Below, piece by piece: positions 6,189 to 11,061 of a DNA stretch of 11,061 bases (position 1 is its first letter; each line of letters begins with the position of its first letter). The notes beneath the pieces were generated by a model. It worked only from the letters and a program-made list of their open reading frames with translations. It searched no databases and was not told the origin of the DNA. The stretch is from NCBI GenBank assembly GCA_002480935.1, contig DLDC01000079.1, forward strand, positions 1 to 11,061. The letters run 5' to 3'. The stretch is from Prevotella sp. UBA7782. GTDB taxonomy: Bacteria; Bacteroidota; Bacteroidia; Bacteroidales; Bacteroidaceae. The translations under genes and the position numbers were made by a program.

Positions 6189-9100
6189 ATGATGAAAAGA
6201 ACAACCTTTAGCACCCTGCTGAGAGCCTGCTTGCTGCTCGTCACGTTGCTGTACATAGGCAACGGCGCTGGCGCACAGACACATTACAGCTTCACGGCCT
6301 ATAACACCGACTGGGGATTTGTGCAGAAAGAGGTGATGCAAATCATGCAGGACAAGGGCGGAGAAATGTGGTTTGCCACATGGGACGGACTCTACCGCTA
6401 CGACGGCTCGCGCTTTTCAAACTACAAGGCACGCCCCGGCGATGGCGTGCGCATGGAGAGCAACCGCCTGGAAACGATATGCGCCGACGGCAGCAACATC
6501 TGGATGCGGGGCTACAACGGCAGTGTGACACGCTTCGACACACGCATGAACAGCATAGACAATCTGCCCGGACAACCCTTCATTGCCACTTCTATACAGC
6601 CCATAAGCAGCGGAGGCATCTGGATAACGGCCGACGACGGACGAATATACCGCGCGTGGGCCGGCAAAAGCGACAACAAGATAAGACTGCAAATGTGCTT
6701 CAAGGGCAGAAAAGGCGGGCAACGACACCTCATAGCCGACCATCGGGGCAACCAATGGATCTTCGCCGACGAAGCATTATGGCGCTATGACGCTGCCAAA
6801 GGGCGTTTCGTCGTGGTTAGGAAGCCCTTTCGGGGCGTGAGTCTCTACGAGAATGGGGGCTCACTTTATTTTGCCTGCCAAGGCGGAGTAGTCATGCAGC
6901 TCACCGGCAAACGGTGGATAGCACACAAGTTGCCCACACCTGCCACAGTCTCTCAGCTCACCCGGCTGCCCCAGGGATGTTGGTTCGCGGCCACGATGGG
7001 CGACGGAGCCTACGTGCTCAGGGCCGACATGAGCGTGCTGAAGCACCTGATCATGCCGCAGGCGGTGCCGGGCACGGGCAGCATAGCGTCGTTCAGGCAA
7101 GACAGCCACGGCGACATCTGGTTCTGTTCGGGGCTGCCCGGCGTGAGTCATTACGATGCCCGGCTCGGCACGCTGGAGTTTCTGCCCATGCAAGGACAGT
7201 TCAGCAACGACCCCACATTGTGGAGGCGCGACATCAAGATAGTAGAGAACAGCCAAGGAACGCTGTGGCTCTCGCCCTCCGGCAACGGTCTGGCCCGATA
7301 CGACAGAGCCACGCGCAGCCTCATACCGTTCTTTGATGCCAACCGGCAAGCGGTGTGGACAACCGAGAATACCGTCTCGGATATGTTCATGGACCATCAG
7401 GGCAACCTGTGGTATAGCGGCAAATACACGGGTCTGGAAAAGGCTACGCCCATGACAGAGCAGTTCTTCACCCTGCAATATACCACCAACAGCGAGAGCG
7501 GAAAGGATGTGCGTGGCCTCTTTCAAGACTCAAAGGGACGCGTGTGGATAGGCGCCAAGAACGGTGTGGTGAGCGTCTTCGACAGTAGGATGCGCTATCT
7601 GGGCGACCTGACATCGCAAGGCAGCATCGTGCCGCACAGCCAGCAACCCATCGGCCATGCCTATGCCTTTGCCGAAGACGCGCACGGCGTGATATGGATG
7701 GGCACCAAATTCAAGGGACTATACAGCCTCACGCCCACCGCGGCGGGCACGTTCAGCGTGCGCCATTACGAGGCCGACGGCTCACGTTATGCCCTGCCGC
7801 ACAACGATATCTTCTGTCTCACGACAGACCATCATGGCCGTCTGTGGATAGCAACCTACGGGGGCGGGCTCTGCTACACGCTTCTGGGCGACCCCAGTCA
7901 CCGCTTCATACATGCCGGAAACCAGCTGCGGCAGTATCAAACCGACCGTTTTGCCAAGGTGCGCTGCGTTACGGCCGATGGCAAAGGCACGATATGGGTG
8001 GGCACAACATCGGGTATGCTGTCGTTCAGCGAACGCTTTAACGACCCGCGCAACGTGCGCTTTACCAGCTATCGCCGCGTGCCCGAAGACGCGTCTTCGC
8101 TGAGCAACAACGACGTACTGGACATTCGCGTGGCACGCAACGGCACAATGTATGTGTGTACCTATGGCGGAGGATTCTGCCAGGCAGTACGCTCGGCAGG
8201 CGGAAAGGTACTCTTCAGGCCCTTCACCATGGCAGACGGCCTGCGAAGCGACATCGTATTCTCATCGCAAGAAGACCGTTCGGGCAATCTATGGCTGGCC
8301 ACCGAGAACGGACTGGTGAAGTTCTACCCCCGCAATCACCAACTGGAGACCTACTCATCATCGTTCTTCGGCAAGACAGTAGACATCAACGAGGGGCAAG
8401 CCTTGCGCCTGGCCGACGGCCGACTGATGTTTCCTTCACGCAACTGGGGGGCTATCTACTTCAGCCCGCAGCAGGTTAGGGTGAGCCGTTTCAAGCCCCG
8501 CATCGTCTTCGACAGCTTCATGCAGAACCAGCAAACCATACAACCCTCGGCACAAAAGGACGCTATTCTCACCGCAGACATCAACAGCATGAGCAGCATA
8601 ACGTTGCCGCACAACCGCAACAGCTTCAGCATTGGCTTCGCGGCGCTAGACTATCGCGACCCCAAAAACATCAGCTACGCCTACAAGTTGGAGGGTTTCG
8701 ACCGGCAGTGGGTGCTGGCCGGCAACGCTCATGAGGCCGTTTACAGCAATCTTCCGCCCGGACACTACATCTTTAAAGTGCGCTCCACCAACAGCGATGG
8801 CGTGTGGACAGACAACACACGCAGCATTGAGGTGACGGTGAAGCCCTCGTTCTGGCAGACGGGATGGGCGTGGCTGCTCTATTTCTTGCTGCTGGTGGGC
8901 GTGGTGGCCGTGTCTACCTATATTCTCTTCACCATACTCAGGCTGAAGCAGAAGGTGCACATCGAACAGCAGATAGCCGACATGAAGATGCGGTTCTTCA
9001 CCAATATATCGCACGAGATACGCACGCCGCTCACGCTTATATCGGGCAGCGTGAAGGAGATATTGCGCCGTGACAGCCTCAGTAAGCAGCAAAGGCAGCA

Positions 9101-10550
9101 GCTGGGCGTGGTAGACATCAACGCAAACAGACTGGTAAGGCTGGTGAACCAAATGCTTGACCTGCGCAAAGCCGAGAGTGGCAAGATGCGACTGAAGCTG
9201 CAACGCACCGAGATGGCGCAGTTCTTGCGTGGCGTGATGGTTAACTTTGACGATCTGGCTACCCGGCAGCACATTGCGTTCAGCCTCGAAGAGCCGGAGC
9301 AGGATGTGGTGATTTGGATAGACAGAGAGAAGATGGACAAGGTGATATTCAACCTTTTGTCTAACGCCTTCCGCTTCACGCAACGCGGAAAGCGCGTCAC
9401 GGTGTCGCTGCAAGGGCGGGGCGACCACGCCAGAGTGACCGTGAGCGACGAGGGAAGTGGCATATCAGCCGAACGACAAAAGAATATTTTTCAGCTATTC
9501 AGCTCTTCTGAGGGCTCCGGAGCCATGGAGCAACAGCACACGGGCATAGGACTGGCTCTGACAAAAGACCTGGTGGAGCTGCACGGAGGCACCATCAGCG
9601 TGAGGAGCACCGTGGGTGTGGGCAGCAGCTTTAGTGTAGACTTGCCCGTGAACGCGCCGGGAACTGACCGCAAAGCCGACTATATAGCCGACGACGAACA
9701 ACTGAACAACACACCACAAGAGCCACTGCCCCAGAGCGAACAAGTGTGTGATGAGGCTGGACAAGCATGTGACGCAGAGCCAGACGGCAGGCAACAGGTG
9801 CTCGTAGTAGACGATAACGCCGACATGCGCAACTTTATCAAAGTGTTATTGCAGGAGAATTATGCCGTGACAACGGCCCGCAATGGCGAGGAAGGCATGA
9901 AGAAGGCGTTGGAAACGCAGCCCGACATCATCATAGCCGACTATATGATGCCCGTCATGGACGGCATAACGATGGCCGGAAAGCTGCGCAACGACGTGCA
10001 AACCAGTCACATTCCCATCATCATGCTGTCGGCCCGTACCGACGACGAGAGCAAGATAATGGGATTGGATACGGGCGTTGACGCTTACATAGACAAGCCC
10101 TTCAGCGCTGATGTGCTCAGATCGCGCGTCAGCAACCTCATCAGGCAACGCCAACTGCTGCAACAACGCAACGTGAACCACTACATACAGAAGCAAGCCA
10201 TGCCCGCCATGGAAGGCAACGAGCGCGACAAGCAGTTCATGGAACGGCTCACGCAATACATAGAACAGCATCTCACGGAGGGTAATCTCAGCGTAGACGC
10301 GCTGGCAAGGGAGATGGGCATGAGCCGTTCGGTGTACTTCAAGAAGGTGAAAGCCCTCACGGGGCTGGGTCCGGTAGACTATCTGAGGGGCTTGCGTATG
10401 CAACGTGCCGCCGCGTTGATAGACTCCGGACAGTACAGCATGGCTGAAATTACCACGCTCATAGGCATGAACGATGCCCACTACTTCAGCAAATGCTTCA
10501 AGCAACAGTATGGCATGACGCCCTCAGCATGGAAGGTCAGGCAGCGCTGA
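6189..10550 (+). CDS. Hybrid two-component system (HTCS) regulator
   Basis: This 1453-residue protein joins a periplasmic glycan sensor, histidine kinase, receiver and DNA-binding domain in one chain. Such proteins activate adjacent PULs in Bacteroidota. A signal peptide covers 1-29 (AGA before Gln30). About a dozen two-component-regulator propeller repeats follow (about 50-780; for example GGEMWFATWDGLYRYDG, KGRVWIGAKNGVVSVFD, HGRLWIATYGGG, GNLWLATENGLVKF). A Y_Y_Y domain lies at about 811-880 and one membrane helix at about 893-917. The kinase has SHEIRTPL with His942, N-box Asn1055 and Asn1059, DEGSG from Asp1087 and GIGLAL from Gly1119. After an acidic linker, the receiver has Asp1208/Asp1209, phospho-acceptor Asp1251 and Lys1303. 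The C-terminal AraC-type helix-turn-helix spans about 1355-1453. All catalytic residues are present. It has its own promoter and ends 7 bp from the convergent pectinesterase. Its DNA target is probably the paired motif at 913-930 and 999-1016. ATG at 6192 is an equally possible start. Confidence 0.97.
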   Translation: MMKRTTFSTLLRACLLLVTLLYIGNGAGAQTHYSFTAYNTDWGFVQKEVMQIMQDKGGEMWFATWDGLYRYDGSRFSNYKARPGDGVRMESNRLETICADGSNIWMRGYNGSVTRFDTRMNSIDNLPGQPFIATSIQPISSGGIWITADDGRIYRAWAGKSDNKIRLQMCFKGRKGGQRHLIADHRGNQWIFADEALWRYDAAKGRFVVVRKPFRGVSLYENGGSLYFACQGGVVMQLTGKRWIAHKLPTPATVSQLTRLPQGCWFAATMGDGAYVLRADMSVLKHLIMPQAVPGTGSIASFRQDSHGDIWFCSGLPGVSHYDARLGTLEFLPMQGQFSNDPTLWRRDIKIVENSQGTLWLSPSGNGLARYDRATRSLIPFFDANRQAVWTTENTVSDMFMDHQGNLWYSGKYTGLEKATPMTEQFFTLQYTTNSESGKDVRGLFQDSKGRVWIGAKNGVVSVFDSRMRYLGDLTSQGSIVPHSQQPIGHAYAFAEDAHGVIWMGTKFKGLYSLTPTAAGTFSVRHYEADGSRYALPHNDIFCLTTDHHGRLWIATYGGGLCYTLLGDPSHRFIHAGNQLRQYQTDRFAKVRCVTADGKGTIWVGTTSGMLSFSERFNDPRNVRFTSYRRVPEDASSLSNNDVLDIRVARNGTMYVCTYGGGFCQAVRSAGGKVLFRPFTMADGLRSDIVFSSQEDRSGNLWLATENGLVKFYPRNHQLETYSSSFFGKTVDINEGQALRLADGRLMFPSRNWGAIYFSPQQVRVSRFKPRIVFDSFMQNQQTIQPSAQKDAILTADINSMSSITLPHNRNSFSIGFAALDYRDPKNISYAYKLEGFDRQWVLAGNAHEAVYSNLPPGHYIFKVRSTNSDGVWTDNTRSIEVTVKPSFWQTGWAWLLYFLLLVGVVAVSTYILFTILRLKQKVHIEQQIADMKMRFFTNISHEIRTPLTLISGSVKEILRRDSLSKQQRQQLGVVDINANRLVRLVNQMLDLRKAESGKMRLKLQRTEMAQFLRGVMVNFDDLATRQHIAFSLEEPEQDVVIWIDREKMDKVIFNLLSNAFRFTQRGKRVTVSLQGRGDHARVTVSDEGSGISAERQKNIFQLFSSSEGSGAMEQQHTGIGLALTKDLVELHGGTISVRSTVGVGSSFSVDLPVNAPGTDRKADYIADDEQLNNTPQEPLPQSEQVCDEAGQACDAEPDGRQQVLVVDDNADMRNFIKVLLQENYAVTTARNGEEGMKKALETQPDIIIADYMMPVMDGITMAGKLRNDVQTSHIPIIMLSARTDDESKIMGLDTGVDAYIDKPFSADVLRSRVSNLIRQRQLLQQRNVNHYIQKQAMPAMEGNERDKQFMERLTQYIEQHLTEGNLSVDALAREMGMSRSVYFKKVKALTGLGPVDYLRGLRMQRAAALIDSGQYSMAEITTLIGMNDAHYFSKCFKQQYGMTPSAWKVRQR

Positions 10551-10551
10551 A

Positions 10552-10569
10552 GGGTGCCTAACGGCGCCC
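10552..10569 (+). other. Compact hairpin between the convergent stop codons
   Basis: GGGTGCC (10552-10558) pairs with GGCGCCC (10563-10569) around a TAAC tetraloop, with one G-T wobble. It begins 2 nt after the regulator stop and overlaps the pectinesterase stop. The stem is complete only in the plus-strand transcript, because the minus-strand version has a C-A mismatch. No T-run follows, so it may stabilize or pause the regulator transcript rather than act as a standard intrinsic terminator. Confidence 0.35.
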
Positions 10570-11061
10570 GTTGCCATAACCCACGGCCCTGACAACGTAT
10601 TCACCGGCCGGTGAGGTAATGGTATATGAGCACTGAGTGGTAAGACCTTGCAGCCTGCCCCGGTGATAAATCATATAGCCCCGAGCCCCTTCAACAGCCT
10701 TCCAATACAACTTTCGGCCTCTCGCTAAGGCCTTGGGAGCAGGCAGGGCACGACAGATGAGCATCGGGTTCCAGCTGTCTGAGCCCCGCATCACATTCTC
10801 CGCAGTGTAAGCTTTGGCCTCATCGGCCGTGAGATGGTTCTTGGCTGTGCCCCATACAGTATCGTTCTGAGCTGTCACCATATAGTAACGGCTGATGCGC
10901 TTGCTCAAGTCGAGCGGCCGTCCTTGGCCATCCATGGTGTTGTAATCGGCATAAACCTTGGGCAAAGAGGCCATGTGGTCATACCAACCCTCAGGAGGCA
11001 GGGTCACGAAACTACGGGTATTGATGAACACGGCCATCGGACTGTGAAGCCAGGGACGGCC
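10558..11061 (-). CDS. Pectinesterase (CE8), C-terminal part with FN3-like tail; same gene as at 1-832
   Basis: This is the 3' part of the gene that begins at 832. Bases 10962-11061 duplicate the left end, so the unique part is 10558-10961. It encodes residues 278-411 and ends in TAG at 10558-10560. The whole gene is 1236 nt (412 codons including stop) with no frameshift. The beta-helix domain finishes around residue 345. Residues about 349-411 look like a small fibronectin type III-like module: a KLYWKAVEGARGYMIYHRG strand pattern followed by CSYTI and GEYVVRAV. Such tails are common on exported Bacteroidota glycan enzymes; here the assignment is by pattern only. Viewed without the junction, the piece looks like a truncated protein starting at Met253, but that methionine is internal. 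The stop lies 7 bp from the stop of the convergent regulator gene. Confidence 0.92.
   Translation of the reverse strand, partial: GRPWLHSPMAVFINTRSFVTLPPEGWYDHMASLPKVYADYNTMDGQGRPLDLSKRISRYYMVTAQNDTVWGTAKNHLTADEAKAYTAENVMRGSDSWNPMLICRALPAPKALARGRKLYWKAVEGARGYMIYHRGRLQGLTTQCSYTITSPAGEYVVRAVGYGNGRR
10962..11061. repeat. Right copy of 100-bp perfect terminal direct repeat
   Basis: This is an exact copy of the first 100 bases. The base before it (10961) continues the pectinesterase frame correctly into the left copy: codon 278 (CCC, Pro) is formed by window base 1 plus bases 10961 and 10960. The closure is therefore coherent at the protein level. Confidence 0.95.

Noticed and set aside
8646..10505. 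Long minus-strand frames (up to 260 codons) opposite the kinase, receiver and AraC domains
   Set aside because: The plus strand encodes an unbroken HTCS protein with all motifs; the antisense frames are low-complexity, His/Val/Leu-rich shadows without recognizable domains.
10558..11037. A separate short gene starting at Met253 of the pectinesterase
   Set aside because: The methionine is internal; the frame continues upstream across the window junction to a signal-peptide start at 832.
1..11061. Plasmid or phage genome
   Set aside because: Despite the circular-looking ends, there is no replication initiator, relaxase, partition, integrase or structural gene; the content is purely a PUL.

Overview
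The window is one compact polysaccharide utilization locus (PUL) from a Bacteroidota bacterium, most likely Prevotella-like. The evidence is the SusC/SusD pair, a hybrid two-component regulator, Bacteroidota-type -7 elements (TAnnTTTG), A/T-rich leaders instead of Shine-Dalgarno sites, and moderately GC-rich coding sequence. The genus is an inference. There is no rRNA, tRNA, transposase, integrase, replication gene, mobilization gene or CRISPR array.

The first 100 bases (1-100) are identical to the last 100 (10962-11061). A minus-strand pectinesterase gene is cut by the window ends. When the ends are merged it reads through in frame as a complete 411-codon gene. The sequence therefore behaves as a closed circle, or as one unit of a tandem array, of 10,961 bp. 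Sequence alone cannot separate a real circle, a chromosomal tandem duplication and an assembly loop.

Layout on the circle: (i) a CE8 pectinesterase on the minus strand (832 down to 1, continuing 10961 down to 10558); (ii) a 297-bp divergent control region (833-1129); (iii) a susC-like then susD-like operon on the plus strand (1130-4117 and 4130-5677, 12 bp apart); (iv) a 511-bp gap (5678-6188) holding an intrinsic terminator, three 22-bp tandem repeats, a 12-bp-stem hairpin and the regulator's promoter; (v) a 1453-residue hybrid two-component system regulator (6189-10550), whose stop lies 7 bp from the convergent pectinesterase stop.

Inferred working model: the outer-membrane SusC/SusD pair captures and imports pectin-derived oligosaccharide. 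The exported pectinesterase removes methyl esters from homogalacturonan. The regulator senses a breakdown product in the periplasm and activates transcription through its C-terminal AraC domain. The main new observation is in the divergent control region. An 18-bp motif, TCWTAAACCGWTTTTTAC, occurs once in front of each divergent promoter, in mirror orientation. In both cases exactly 23 nt separate it from a TAAYTTTGCC -7 element. This is a strong candidate operator for the regulator and would co-induce importer and esterase. The locus carries an esterase but no pectate lyase or polygalacturonase, so depolymerization must be encoded elsewhere.
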